DNA of 44,263 nt from Pelargonium nanum (GCA_036897485.1 JAYMTF010000222.1:1-44263), one strand, 5' to 3'. Shown: positions 1 to 11,300, counted from the first letter of the stretch. Notes: a model not told the origin generated them from the sequence alone. Program-made: numbers and translations.

Positions 1-158
1 TCTACTATCTCTTATTCTTCTCTCTTTACTTCGTTCTTGCTTGCATCAATTTCATAACATCAAAGACGAAATTAGGTTCATATATATGCAAAAATTTAAG
101 TACATTATTAGAGTTTTTTTTTACCAAATTTAACTTAATTTATTTTGTGTATTCTCAG

Positions 159-2334
159 ATGGGTCTTGTTGAACAACTGGACCTATTCAAGAATTTAACT
201 TCAACAATGGCACAGCAGATTGGTGAAGAAGAATACAAAATTGTTCTTCAGAAATCAGTTTATTTGTTCAGCACAGGAGGTAATGATTACTCCAATTATT
301 GCAAAAACCACAAAATTGCAACTGAGGAAGAGATACAAGATTTGGTAGATTTGGTAATACAAGGAATCAAAAATGTGACTAAGGTATTTACATTTTTTTA
401 TAAAACTATAAATTGCTTATATTATTATGCATCAAATCATCAGATAACAAAGTTAAAATCTCTGCTAAACTTGCTAATTAACAGTTATAAATTAAACTAT
501 AAAATAAAAATTAATATTACATGTTAACAAGCATAAATATTTCTTTTAACATAATATATATCTAAACATTACATTGTGAATATGTGTACACTTACATGAT
601 ATTAATAAAATATTATGAATTTACAGACCAGCAAACGCGTGGGTCAACTTGTAAGGGGTTGTTTCAGCTTAACCTGAGGTCGCGAGTTCGAGTCACAGAG
701 AATGCAGTTGCGTTTAAACTTGGCAGCAAGAGCTTTGCCGCCCTTCTGGTCCTACCTAGCTCGAATTTAGATCCAAGCTCGACCTGCAGTCTAATTTGTC
801 GTGTATATGATGGTATGCATGAATGTGCTTATCGAGCCTATAAAAGAGCCAGCTCACGAGCTCAAAAAGCTCAAATCGTTTACTAAATAAACCTAAACAT
901 AGCAGGTTCGAGCATGCCAAGATGTCCTTTGTAAGGACACATGCACTTCTATTCCCGCCCGTTTTAATCCAAGCTCTAAAACTTGGAAGCGAGAGCTTTG
1001 CCGCCCTTATGGTCCTACCCGACTCGAATTTAGATCCAAGCTCGACCCACAGTTTAATTTGTCATGTATATAATTGTATGCATGAATGTGCTTATCGAGC
1101 CTAATAAAGAGCCAGCTCACGAGCTCAAAAGGCTCAAATCGTATACTAAATAAACCTATACAGGCTCGAGAAGTTTGGTAAAGACTCAGCTCGTTTACAC
1201 CTCTGTCCGCAGGCCAAAATTGCCTTTGTATAGACACGTGCACTTCTATTCCTGACCGTTTAGATCCAAACCCGACCCGCAACCCGATTTTCCAAGTGTA
1301 TAACGATATGTATGAATGAGCTTCCAATTTTATTTTTGTTTTGCAGGAAATATATTTGAAAGGAGGAAGAAAATTTGCATTTCAAGATGTTGGACCCTTG
1401 GGTTGCATGCCAATGACCAAATACACAATGGGTCAAAAAGATGGATGCTATGAACAATCCAATTATATGGCCACAAAACACAACATTGCCTTGAGGAACA
1501 CATTCCAAAATTTGACTGAGACTGAAGGATTTGAAGATATCAAATTTGGAATATTTGATTACTATCATCAATTAATCTACCGATTTAACAATGCTACAAA
1601 ATATGGTAATTTCCCTTTTATTTTATCATAACTTTTTGTTGAGTAAAACATTTTTGCAAATCACATGAAATCCGTCCGGTGGTGGTCGATATTAGACATT
1701 TTCGACTAAACTCAAAATTTGAATTATCAGCTCTAACTTTCAATGATAACATATACGAAAATAAAAATAAAAATTCTATGATAATTTGCTCTATTAGTCT
1801 CATGCAAAAACTAATTATGAGCTGGTTTGCTTCTAGATGATTGTTCGGCGATCGTTAATGATTTTGAGAGTGTTGTGTTTTTTTTTTGGGCGTCGTTCAA
1901 TGAATAAGGTGTGACTCGTGAGCTTGCTCGGCTGCCTAATTTTGTGTCAGAGAGTCATTTTTAAATTTTCGGAAGATCCGAACAAAAGCAGTTAATTCGA
2001 ATTTTTTATTTTATTTTGTAAAACACATCATATATTTTTGGTATGTTGGATTGAATTAGGGTTCAAGGAAGGTCAAATATCATGCTGTGGAATTGGTGGA
2101 AAAATTAATGCAGCAAATTGTGGAACAAGTCCCTATTTTATGTGCAGCAATCCAAGTGCATTTGTGCTCTTTGATGGAGCTCACCACACTCAAGCAACAA
2201 ATTCTCAGCTAGCAAAGCTCATGTGGAGTGGTGATCAAACCACAATTGCGCCATATAATGTGAAACAACTTTTCGGAGACGACGATGAGGACGAAGAAAA
2301 CGATTTTGATGAAGAATTCAACAGTGTTATATGA
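159..2334 (+). CDS. GDSL esterase/lipase, 3' part (upstream copy of a tandem pair)
   Basis: Last three exons of a plant GDSL (SGNH) esterase/lipase: 159-383, 1347-1605 and 2060-2334, giving 252 residues. Family members are usually secreted and hydrolyse acyl esters; the substrate is unknown here. The GDSL serine block and signal peptide lie upstream of the window. Visible are block III (STGGNDY), the conserved DVGPLGC segment, and the block V Asp-x-x-His pair in LFDGAHHTQ. The first two exons match the second gene exactly in length (225 and 259 bp) and nearly in sequence, so this is a tandem duplicate. After QLFGDDDE this copy continues into a 14-residue mostly acidic tail (EDEEND...) that the other copy has lost. 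The ending NVKQLFG resembles the GLIP1/GLIP5 branch, which is an impression only. Confidence 0.93.
384..1346 (+). repeat. Composite repeat array in GDSL copy 1, third intron
   Basis: From about 628 the intron holds a tRNA-derived SINE head, with an A-box-like GGGTCAACTTGTAAGG and a B-box-like CGCGAGTTCGAGTC near 680. It closely matches the head of the SINE at 11883-12115. The SINE sequence runs without a tail into a second repeat, GATCCAAGCTCGACC...GAATGTGCTTATCGAGCC. That unit recurs at about 769, 1034 and 1262 (spacing 265 and 228 bp) and is rich in GAGCTCG-like words. The second unit also repeats the SINE-derived stretch AGCTTTGCCGCCCTT (731 and 994), so the fused SINE/repeat unit itself was duplicated. 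Confidence 0.7.
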
Positions 2335-2550
2335 TCGTCGTTTTCATATTTTACGTGTTTTCAACAACTTGATGTTTGAAAGTGTTTGTGATACAAGTTG
2401 CAGTAGACATATATAGAAGTACTGATAGAGAGAAACGTCGGTCTTGCTGGCTCATTTCGGATGCGCTAACCAAATTTTGATATCACTCTACTAATATTTC
2501 TCTGTCAACTGCAAATTGAATCATTCTCTGTGTTCATATATTTTTCATTC

Positions 2551-2556
2551 AATAAA
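2551..2556 (+). terminator. Poly(A) signal of GDSL copy 1
   Basis: AATAAA lies 217 bp after the stop codon, inside TTTTTCATTCAATAAAAG. The same block is conserved after the second GDSL gene, which supports a functional 3'UTR element rather than chance. Confidence 0.6.
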
Positions 2557-3192
2557 AGTTACGTTTACCGCCTTGTTGAGTCAAGCGGTTTAAGTGTTTT
2601 GTAACGATATAATAAATATATATATTGACCATTTTAACATAATGCAATTAATAATCGTTTCATGTTTGTATAGGACTTGTTAAACACACATCACTCAATA
2701 CAATTAATATTAAAATAATATGTCAATGTTATTAAATCATATCTTAGCTAATAGTAATCTCTCTTCTCCATCTCTCATATTTAATATGCTTTTGTTTTAT
2801 CTACTTTTCTCACCCACAATTCTACACCTATCATTCAAATTTATTGTGCACCAACATCGATATTGTAATTCACCAAATCTCTCGTTTAAGTAAAATCATG
2901 ATCAGCAACACGACAGGCCAACATAATTACTAAATGTGGCATGTTAACGTTAGCTCATACAACACATATTTAACTTTTATCAAAACACCGTTAACATTAA
3001 ATGTCAACTTCATTGACAATGCAATCATTAAAAAAAAAAGACTTCATTATAGTGTAGTTTAAATTTAGTAAAACATAAAGTTTAGTTGAAAATTTTAATC
3101 TGTACCCATTTGTATGTGCTGCAAACTATCAACCAACTAACCAATTAATTAATCAATTAATTATAATAGTAACAATACCACCACAAAATTCT
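2557..3192. other. Intergenic DNA between the two GDSL genes
   Basis: About 640 bp of AT-rich DNA with no open frame worth calling. It must contain the 3' end of copy 1 and the promoter of copy 2. No transposon ends with a clear target duplication were recognised. Confidence 0.6.
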
Positions 3193-3200
3193 TATAAATA
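3193..3200 (+). promoter_or_regulatory. TATA box of GDSL copy 2
   Basis: TATAAATA lies 71 bp upstream of the chosen ATG at 3271, in CTTATAAATAGCC. Position and sequence fit a plant core promoter with a 5'UTR of roughly 40 nt. Confidence 0.65.
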
Positions 3201-3270
3201 GCCACACAAAACAACAAGAAAAGTATAGTAATTGTGATTAAATTGTTATAAAATAAAAAAATTGTTTGTG

Positions 3271-6200
3271 ATGGCAAGTTTAGGTTACAACTATTTTGTG
3301 ATATTTTTGTGTGGTATAACAATATTATTGTGTATTATTAGCAATATTGAAGTCGTCGTCGGAGCAACCCAAAAGGCACTGTTTGTGTTCGGAGATTCAT
3401 TGTTCGACGCCGGAAACAACCAGTATTACACTCCTACTAAATACATTTCAGCCAATCACTACCCTTATGGATTGGCCTATTTTGAAACTGCAACCGGAAG
3501 ATTATCAGATGGCTTGATAGTCCCTGACTTCATAGGTAAGTGGTACTATATAATATATATATATATATATGTATATGTATATATATGTATATACACACAT
3601 GTACTACTACTTGTATAGAGAGTTAAATGGTTTTGTCGCCTCTGGATGACACGTTTTTTTGACATTTTTTTATGAATTAAATCCATTGAACAGGATGTAG
3701 CCGATTTTCAAGTATCACGTCAGCATTTGTTGACACGTCATCACGTCACGTCAGATGTAACGTCCTCGCGTGCATGCCACATCAGACAAAACGTCATCAT
3801 ATTGTTTTGTTTTTTATCATTCGCAGGTAAAACGGCTCCGTTTTGGCTATAAGTGATGTAAAATAAAATATAAAATGAAACACAATGTTTTGTCTGATGA
3901 AAAAAAATAAAATTATATGATGACGTGACATGCACACGTGAACTCCATATCTGATGTGGCCTGACGACGTGCCAGTAAACACTGACGAGGTACCGGAAAT
4001 CCTGCTACAACCATTTGAGTGAGTTTAATTAATATACATGTACATGTATATATGTATATATACACACACTACTACTTGTACATACATACATATATATACA
4101 CACAATTACATATATAGGAAAAATCTAAGAGTATAAAGAAGTGTACAAAATTTTTATGCAGCTCAATATGCAAACTTGCCTCTGATTCCACCAGCACTAG
4201 ACTACCCTGCCAATGGAACATATGGCTTCAATTTTGCCTCAGCTGGATCTGGTGTTCTTTATCAAGCTGATGTGGTAGGGTTTTCTTCTTCAAATATATT
4301 TTTATAATCATTTTTAGTACATACAATGATGAAACTAATGACAATAAAGAAGTTTAATTAGTTGAAAAAATATGAGAAGATTTAGCTACATATATAATGA
4401 GTTAACCAAATACTTCTAACAAGTAGAACCGATAAAATGAATCGTGTTAACCAGATACACCTTGCCAATCGCATGCAAGACAATTTTATAGGCTGCTCGT
4501 TAGTTGTGTACGTCAAATTTTAAAAAATGATTACATATTTGTGATCAGCTCTACTACAGCTAGATTGTCACGTAAGCATCTATTGCGTAGAAGAAAATAA
4601 CATTATTAGTGGACTTGACTAATTTGTACAAAATCGAAAACTAACGTGCGTGTTCATACATTTGTTGAAAATTCACGTATGAAAAGTACGGTCTTTCGCA
4701 TTAAAATCTTACTCATAACTTAATTTATTTTCTGTTTTTACAGATGAATCTTGTTGACCAACTGGCCTTATTCAAGAATTTAACTTCAACAATGGCACAG
4801 CAAAATGGTGAAGAAGAATACAAAATTGTGCTTCAGAAATCACTTTATTTATTCAGCACTGGAGGTAATGATTACATGACATTTTGCAAATACCACAAGA
4901 ATGCAACTGAACAAGAGATACAAGGTTTTGTAGATGTGGTCAATCAAGGAATCCTAGAAGGGATCAAGGTATATATATATATATATACATTAATTACAAA
5001 TATATTATGTGTTCAAGTAAAAATATATTTAATAATATAATATTTCGTTAATTGAAAAATAATAAACGAGCAAGCTCGCTAGCCCATCGAGACTCCAAAA
5101 TCTCGATCGGCTCGACTTCAGCTCGTTTATTAAACGAACATAAACCAAGACTATAATCGAGCGTTTAGGTAAAAGCTCAACTCTTTTATTACACTCCTAA
5201 CCGCATACGAAAACTGTCTTGGTTAGGATCACTATATGAATTTTCATTTTCCGCTACAGCCAATCTAGTCGCTCAAACTCCTATCATGTCGTGAAAAGTC
5301 AATAATTGGTTGTAACCAAATTTCTTGTCACGTAAAGCCTCAAGTGCACGACTTGAACTTGTTTGTCACGGAAAGCATAGCTTTGTTGTGCGACAGAAAA
5401 GTTGTCGCCAAAAGCGTAAAAGCCCAAATTTTCACCATCATTGGGCTTTTATATATTTATGTCAGCCCAATAGTCATTGTTTCTAAGCCCAACTCATGGC
5501 GACAACTTTTTTTTTTTTTTGTCACCGAAAGTAAGAATTTTTGTAGTGGATACTTGTACTTTTTTTTTTATCCCGCCCGTATAGATCCTAGCTCAACCCG
5601 CATCCCGATTTTTCATGTATATGATTGTATGTACAAATGTGCTTATCGAGCCTAAAAGAACGAACGTAATTCAAGACTATACTCGAGCGGTTCGGTAAAA
5701 GCTTATATATATAGCTTTTTTACACTCCTAGCTAGCCGCAGGCCAAAACTACCTTGGTGTAAGGACACACATATATGTACTTTTGTTCCCGGCCGTTTAC
5801 ATCCTAACTCGACCCGCAAACCGTTTTTTCATTATTATGATTGTATGCATGAATGTGCGTATCGAGCCTAACAAATGCGATAGCTCATAAGCCTATCGAG
5901 TCTCATATATATAGTGCTCATGCATATTGTTTATTAAACGAACTTACTAACGTAAACATATATAGACTCAAGCAGTTTTGTAAAGGCTCAGCTCGTCTAC
6001 ACCCATATTGTTTGTATGCCAAAGTTGCCTTTGTAAGGACACATGCACTTCTATTCCCGACCGTTTAGATCCAAACCCGACCCACAACCCGATTTGCCTA
6101 TAACGATATGCATGATTAATGTGCTTCCATTTTTATTTTTATTTCTATTTTGCAGGAAATATATTTGAAAGGTGGAAGAAAATTTGCATTTCAAGATGTT

Positions 6201-6998
6201 GGACCCTTGGGTTGCTTGCCAACGATAAAATATCAAATGGGTCAAATAGATGGATGCTACGAACCAGCCAATTATATTGCCACAAAACACAACATTGCCT
6301 TGAGGAGCACATTCCAAAATATGACTGATTCTGAAGAATTTAAAGATATCAAATTTGGAGTATTTGATTACTATCATCAATTAACTTACCGATTTAACAA
6401 TGCTACAAAATATGGTAATTTCAATTTTCTTTTATCATAATTATTTCTTGATGAGTAAAATATTTTTTTACAAAATCACAATTTTACTAACCAAAACTTA
6501 AGCAATTGTCTGAGTCTAAAAAAGACTGCTCAAGAGTGCTTGCGTTCGATCCCCGCTCAACACATCCCTGGGAAGAATGAAGATGGATGAGCTTTAAATG
6601 TGACTTACCCTCAAATGGGGATTAGCCTGGGTGTGATGAAACGGCTTAAAGGTGTCAACCGCGAGTTTGCAGACTCGCTCAAAAAACCCATAGTTTAGAC
6701 TGGAAAAAAAAAATTGACACAATACATTTTCTTTTTTTTTTTTTTTGCATGTTGGATTAAATTAGGGTTCAAGGAAGGTGAAATAGCATGCTGTGGATAT
6801 GGTGGAAAAGTTAATGCAGCAAATTGTGGAACAAGTCCCTACTTTTTGTGCAGCAATCCAAGTGCATTTGTTCTCTTTGATGGAGCTCACCACACTCAAA
6901 AAACAAATTCTCAGCTAGCAAAGCTCATGTGGAGTGGTGATCAAACCATAATTGCTCCTTACAACGTGAAACAACTTTTTGGAGACGACGACGAATAA
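3271..6998 (+). CDS. GDSL esterase/lipase, complete (downstream copy)
   Basis: Exons 3271-3535, 4162-4274, 4744-4968, 6156-6414 and 6766-6998 give 1095 bp, or 364 aa, a normal length for plant GDSL lipases. Residues 1-31 form a hydrophobic signal peptide, so the product is probably secreted. Block I is FVFGDSLFDAGNN with the nucleophile Ser43. Block II is NFASAGSG. Block III is GGNDY with Asn168. Block V is FDGAHHTQ with Asp326 and His329. All SGNH residues are therefore present and the enzyme looks active; its ester substrate is not predictable. The ATG at 3271 is used because the upstream in-frame codon is TTG. Introns carry a foldback element (intron 1), a CACTA-type element (intron 3) and a SINE (intron 4). 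A TAA at 6996 removes the acidic C-terminal tail that copy 1 keeps; homologous tail sequence continues untranslated. Confidence 0.95.
3550..4085. repeat. AT-rich direct repeat flanking an insert in GDSL copy 2, intron 1
   Basis: Nearly the same TA/GTATATA run followed by ACACAC...TACTACTTGTA occurs at about 3550-3615 and again at about 4031-4085. Between them lies about 415 bp containing the inverted-repeat element at 3693-4012. The duplication is longer than an ordinary target-site duplication, so local slippage or duplication is more likely. Confidence 0.55.
3693..4012. mobile_element. Foldback MITE with ~100-bp ACGT-rich inverted repeats
   Basis: The left end starts GGATGTAGC and the right end finishes GCTACAACC, its near-perfect inverse. 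The similarity continues inward for about 100 bp with interruptions; both arms hold CGTCAG, GACACGTCATC/GGCACGTCGTC and ACGTCATCATAT. There is no coding capacity. A Mutator-like origin is possible given the long inverted repeats. The flanks (CATTGAACA and ATTTGAGTG) do not give a clean target duplication, so superfamily and exact ends are uncertain. Confidence 0.6.
5050..6145 (+). repeat. GAGCTCG-type repeat array in GDSL copy 2, third intron
   Basis: Units resembling those in intron 3 of copy 1 start near 5584, 5808 and 6067, each with GATCC/CATCC...CGACCCGCA and then GTATGCATGAATGTGC and TATCGAGCCTA. A related block at about 5062-5200 is rich in GCTCG words and ends TTACACTCCTAACCGC. Shared units in both gene copies show that the array predates the tandem gene duplication. 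The SINE head seen in copy 1 is not recognisable here. Confidence 0.65.
5230..5548. mobile_element. Non-autonomous CACTA-type element, 3-bp TSD GAT
   Basis: The left end is CACTATATGAATTTTCATTT. The right end, read inverted, is CACTACAAAAATTCTTACTT. Both begin with the CACTA terminus and match over about 28 bp with mismatches. GAT occurs directly outside each end (5227-5229 and 5549-5551), the 3-bp target duplication typical of CACTA (En/Spm) elements. At 319 bp it has no transposase. Copy 1's intron lacks it, so it inserted after the gene duplication. Confidence 0.75.
6492..6713 (+). mobile_element. tRNA-derived SINE in GDSL copy 2, fourth intron
   Basis: It has a B-box-like GCGTTCGATCCCCGCTC near 6542, then the body GGGGATTAGCCTGGGTGTGA and ACGGCTTAAAGGTGTCAACC, and an A-rich tail at 6704-6713. 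It has the same body as the SINEs at 31767 and 32177. The A box is decayed and the 5' end is approximate. Confidence 0.75.
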
Positions 6999-7300
6999 GA
7001 AGAAAACGATTTTTGATCAAGAATTCATCGACAGTGTTATATGATCATCGTCGTTTCATATTTTATGTGTATTTCACAACTCGTACGTCATTTAAAGATG
7101 TTTGTAATACAAGTCGCAGTAGACAGAGAAGTACTAATAGCTAGAGAGAAACGCAAGTCTTGTTGGGTCGTTTTGAATGCGCTGACCAAATTTCAATATG
7201 TTGTGAACACATGATATATATATGTCATTCTATTAATATTTCTCTACCAACGTACAATTAACAATTTGAATCATTCTCTATATTCATACATTTTTCATTC

Positions 7301-7306
7301 AATAAA
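7301..7306 (+). terminator. Poly(A) signal of GDSL copy 2
   Basis: AATAAA lies in the block TTTTTCATTCAATAAAAGCT, matching the 3'UTR of copy 1 and about 300 bp after the stop. Confidence 0.6.
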
Positions 7307-7366
7307 AGCTATAAATATTAAGTTATTAACTCAACAAAGCTATAAATCTTAAGTTATTAACTCAAT
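7307..7366. repeat. 30-bp direct duplication
   Basis: AGCTATAAAT(A/C)TTAAGTTATTAACTCAA occurs twice in tandem with a period of about 30 bp, just after the GDSL 3'UTR. Confidence 0.6.
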
Positions 7367-7764
7367 CATTCCGCTTAAGAAGTTTATAGTTGAGATCGAT
7401 CACTAAATTAGATATCGAAAAAGGATTTTGCGGGAAAAAGCAATCTGGAAAATGGGTAGCATTCCAGAAATCGAAAGATCTATCTAGATTAACAAATGAA
7501 AATCAAAAGCAAAAATTGTCACAGTAAAAGGAGCCAAAAAGCCTCTTCTTCATCTTCAGTGCACACAGTCTCTTAAGAATGTATTTTTTCTGAATGACTT
7601 GGTTTTTGATGATAAAATTGCACCCACATTCATATAAGATGCAATGCACATTATGGAGCTTATTAAGAAAATTAATGTTTTATAACAGATTGAGGAGAGT
7701 AATTTAAAGAAGAGAAGATAGATAATGAGTTAATAGTTTTATTGAATCAGATGCTAACAATATA

Positions 7765-7862
7765 CCAAGGCATCTTGAGCTTAGCGGTTGATGCGCTTTG
7801 GATTCCCTTTGAGATCTCTGGTTCGAGCCTTTTTCCAACAGTATGGGTTGAGATTTAACAAC
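7765..7862 (+). mobile_element. tRNA-like SINE head
   Basis: An A-box-like CTTAGCGGTTGATGC near 7778 and a B-box-like CTCTGGTTCGAGCC near 7817 are spaced as in a tRNA promoter. No acceptor stem can be formed, so this is a SINE fragment rather than a tRNA gene. It abuts the tandem repeat that follows. Confidence 0.45.
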
Positions 7863-7864
7863 TA

Positions 7865-8101
7865 AACTGTAGAGTAGTGGCAGAGTCGCTCCTTTGCGCG
7901 TGTGACAACTAACAGTTTGACGCCCCACTAGGGGTGAGCATCTCCTCTCATTTTCTTTGCGCAACTGTAGAGCAGTGGCAGAGTCGCTCATTTGCGCGTG
8001 TGACAACTAACAGTTTGACGCCCCCACTAGGGGTGAGCATCATCTCTCATTTTCTTTGTGCAACTATAGAGCAGTGGCAGAGTCGCTCCTTTGCGCGTGT
8101 G
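7865..8101 (+). repeat. 98-99-bp tandem repeat, about 2.4 copies
   Basis: Units start at 7865, 7963 and 8062 with AACTGTAGAGCAGTGGCAGA or a close variant, then TTTGCGCGTGTGACAACTAA and ACTAGGGGTGAGCATC. Copies are about 95% alike, so the duplication is young. Open frames across it arise from the repeat. Confidence 0.85.
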
Positions 8102-8103
8102 GT

Positions 8104-8296
8104 ACACTGTATCACGTGCAGTTCTATTTCATGAGCCCTTCTTTTTATCGCATAAGCCCAATTTTAAAATAGAATAGTCTTTTGTTGCGGTTTAAACTGT
8201 GGACAAATCCCAGATGAATGCCCGAATTTAGCTGCAGTTTAAAACTGCAATTCTAAAACGCACTTATAAGCCCTTGTTGACTTGTTGTAGTGATTA
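8104..8296. mobile_element. Possible CACTA-like remnant
   Basis: The right end read inverted is CACTACAACAAGTC, a CACTA-type terminus, and the left end begins CACTGTATCA. Inside, TGCGGTTTAAACTGTGG and CTGCAGTTTAAAACTGCA form an inverted pair. Flanking trinucleotides do not match, so only the right end is convincing. Confidence 0.35.
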
Positions 8297-8597
8297 GAAT
8301 ATTATATTACTACAAAACTATAGAATATAAAATAAATAAGTTCTTGCATGTTACTCCATGTGTGGTTCTCTTCACTTAGGCTTTTGGATACACATCATCA
8401 TATATGTGTAAACCATGCTTCATTTCATTGTTTTTTTTCTATACACATCACCATATATTTGATTTAATTGAAATGGGCCAGGAATTGACATCAGCCCAAT
8501 ACCAACCTAATTGGATCATTTTGTAATCTTGAATGGCCCAAAATGATAGCCCAATCAAGAACCCTAATATTATTTGAGATTGGAGTTGAGTGGAATC

Positions 8598-9012
8598 TAA
8601 AACTGTTAGCGCGGCACAAAATTTGCGTGTTTGGAATCATACATTTTATAATCGTGTCGTGTTTGTGTTAGACCTTTAAAATACGCACGCACAACTAGTT
8701 ATTCAAGTTGTGACAGGTCCAATACGCACACTTAAGGGTGGAATCGTAAATTAATCCTCGTAATGTGTCAAATGTGTTGGATCGTGTCGTGTCAAATAAA
8801 TTGGTTCTATCATGCAAAACCTTTTGGGTCGTGTTTGTGTCAACATGACTCATTTAGTTATTGTGCTGAACATCTTATGTTCGTGTTTTGTATTCATAAA
8901 CATATGTTTTGTTCATATTCAACCGTTCAACATGATTACTAAATGTGTCGTGTTTGTGTTGAGTCGTGCAACACACAGTTAATCTTTTGCACGGCACAAA
9001 TTGCCAACTCTA
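8598..9012. mobile_element. hAT-type MITE with 8-bp TSD GTGGAATC
   Basis: GTGGAATC lies at 8590-8597 and again at 9013-9020, the 8-bp duplication expected of hAT elements. The left end is TAAAACTGTTAG and the right end read inverted is TAGAGTTGGCAA; they differ mostly by transitions. The 415-bp interior is dominated by GTGTCGTGTTTGTGTT-like words and has no coding capacity. Related decayed sequence occurs at 14044-14656, 27311-27850 and in two host introns. Confidence 0.75.
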
Positions 9013-9020
9013 GTGGAATC

Positions 9021-10900
9021 AAAGAATGACATGAAAGAGCTACTCAATAATCATTAATTAGTAGATCAACCATGCACTTGTTAGATCCCTAGTTGTGAAC
9101 TTTGCATTCGAATTTTGGATCAGATATTTTTTAATTCAGATAAAAAAAATTAACTCAAATCGTTAGAAGTACGAGTTTTTTATCACGGGTTTGTGCGACC
9201 CGCTTTGCATATAATTTATTTATTTAAACATATAGTGAACTGAGAATATGACAATAGACACAAACATTTTTAACAACACAACACACCTTCAACACTCACT
9301 ACCAACAAGGTCTTCAAAATTTTGAGGACCACATTAATTTGTCTGAAAATACCAAAGTTCTTGTCACTTTTCTTAAATTTTTATCCATCCACCAACATTA
9401 TTGTTTCTACAATTTTCAAATGTAATTTTGTATTAATTGGTGTACATAGCTCCACCTCTATATATTGCTATTAATTATAATGGATTGGCTACACTTACCT
9501 ATCATCAAATGTCAATCATGATCCATATTGATAATGAGTTCTCAACTTCTCTATAAACTTTCCTAAATATATCATCATGTGACCCTTAATAATGTGAAAT
9601 ATTGTTATTTTCTAACAAGAAAATTATAATATAGGAATCGCCAGTTTCATGTAATCGTATGGTACATATGTAATTTATCAATAATTATTCGCAAATTCAG
9701 TATTATCAACAACAAAAATTATGTTGGGATTTGCAAGTAGTGTATATGCGTTTATCATCTTATAATATTATACATATACTATCAACTCATTTTATATATA
9801 AATACTTCTAATGAAAACATACATTGTGGTCTAAATACAAAATCATGGTTTGAATTTTGAAATACTATGATTATTGAACTAAATGTTGCTCTCTCTATTT
9901 TGCATTTGACAAAGACATGTGATAAGTATTTGTCTATTATTTATCAAACAAAAAAAATGAAAAATACTCCTTCATATATTCATATTCAATAAGTTCAAAT
10001 TAATAAGAACCACAAGCTAATATTTTCCATTTTTATAAATATTCTTGAAAAATATGCTTATTTTGTGGTACTCATTTTAAACTAAATTGTTATAAATTTG
10101 TGGATATCAATGTTTGAAACAAAGTACAGGGAACATATGTTCCATATGTAAACTACATTTAGAGAAATATATGTGTACATAATTTGGCTAAAAATATTTA
10201 TAAATTCAGTAGTATTCAGTTAGGCATAATTTTCGCAACAATAAATGTATAAAAGTCCATTGATAATTTTATGTCCATAAATTTGTAGATAAATATAAGC
10301 AATCTCATCAATCATCGTATGTAAATAAATAAATAAACATGTAAACACACATGCACAAAGTGCACGATCTCCTACTTAAATACAACAAATAGAGTTAATT
10401 TAAGCGAAAAAATTTGATTACTTATATAAAATGTTTCGATCTTAAATCTTTATGAACGTGTAAAATTATAATTGATAGTACCGTGCGGTGTCTAACAATA
10501 ATTAATTCAAACTTTTTCAATCTTGAAAATTTCCCAAAAGAAATAGAACAAGAAAAGAATTGATGAGTGAAAGCATTAGCAATCGCTAGATTGGTAATAG
10601 GCAATAACGTGTGACAAACAACTTTGAAATAAACCAAAATTAATTATTACAAAATCTCAGTTTTAAGAGTTTAAATAAATAAAATAAAAATAGAAACATT
10701 CCTAATCCCAAGAAAGTGCCAAATTGGCAATTGATCAATTTGATAACAAAAGGGCATAATAGTAAAAATAAAAGGTCATGAGTATAATTTTGGCAATCAT
10801 AAAGTCCAAAAAGTCAAATATGAAAGACTAATTTTGTTGGTATGCACATAAAAAGTTGGAATAAATAATTAGTAAAAAAAAATATAGTGGCTTTAGTATA
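9021..10900. other. Gene-free AT-rich intergenic stretch
   Basis: About 1.9 kb of AT-rich DNA. The only sizeable open frame (10422-10637, minus strand) has no recognisable protein features. No transposon ends were identified. Confidence 0.6.
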
Positions 10901-11300
10901 TGCTTGAGGTTGTGAAGAATTTAATTTAATTCAGATGGTGTCGAGTTCATGTTGAATCATTCAATCAGTTTATTTAACCCACTTGTGTTCGTGCGAACTT
11001 ACAATTTTATAATATATTGTATAAAAAGAACTCATGTAAATTATATTGATAAAATATATCGAATTATGTCGAGTCAAACTTAATCCAGTCAATTACCTAA
11101 ATGGGTCGGGACGATCATGTAATTTTAAACATAAATATTTAAATGGGTTGAACGTGCCGTGACGTCCGCTCTTAATTAAATAGATTTTGTTGGTGTCGCG
11201 TAATTCGAAATATATAATAATTATGACTCATTTAACAAAATATTAAACTTTCATAACAACGTGAACATGATTCAGAACATGAATAACATAAAAATTACCA
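10901..11300. repeat. Decayed hAT-like repeat
   Basis: Words such as GGTGTCGAGTTCATGTTG, TTGTGTTCGTGCGAAC and GAACGTGCCGTGACG resemble the interior of the element at 8598-9012. Ends and target duplication are not recoverable. Confidence 0.35.
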
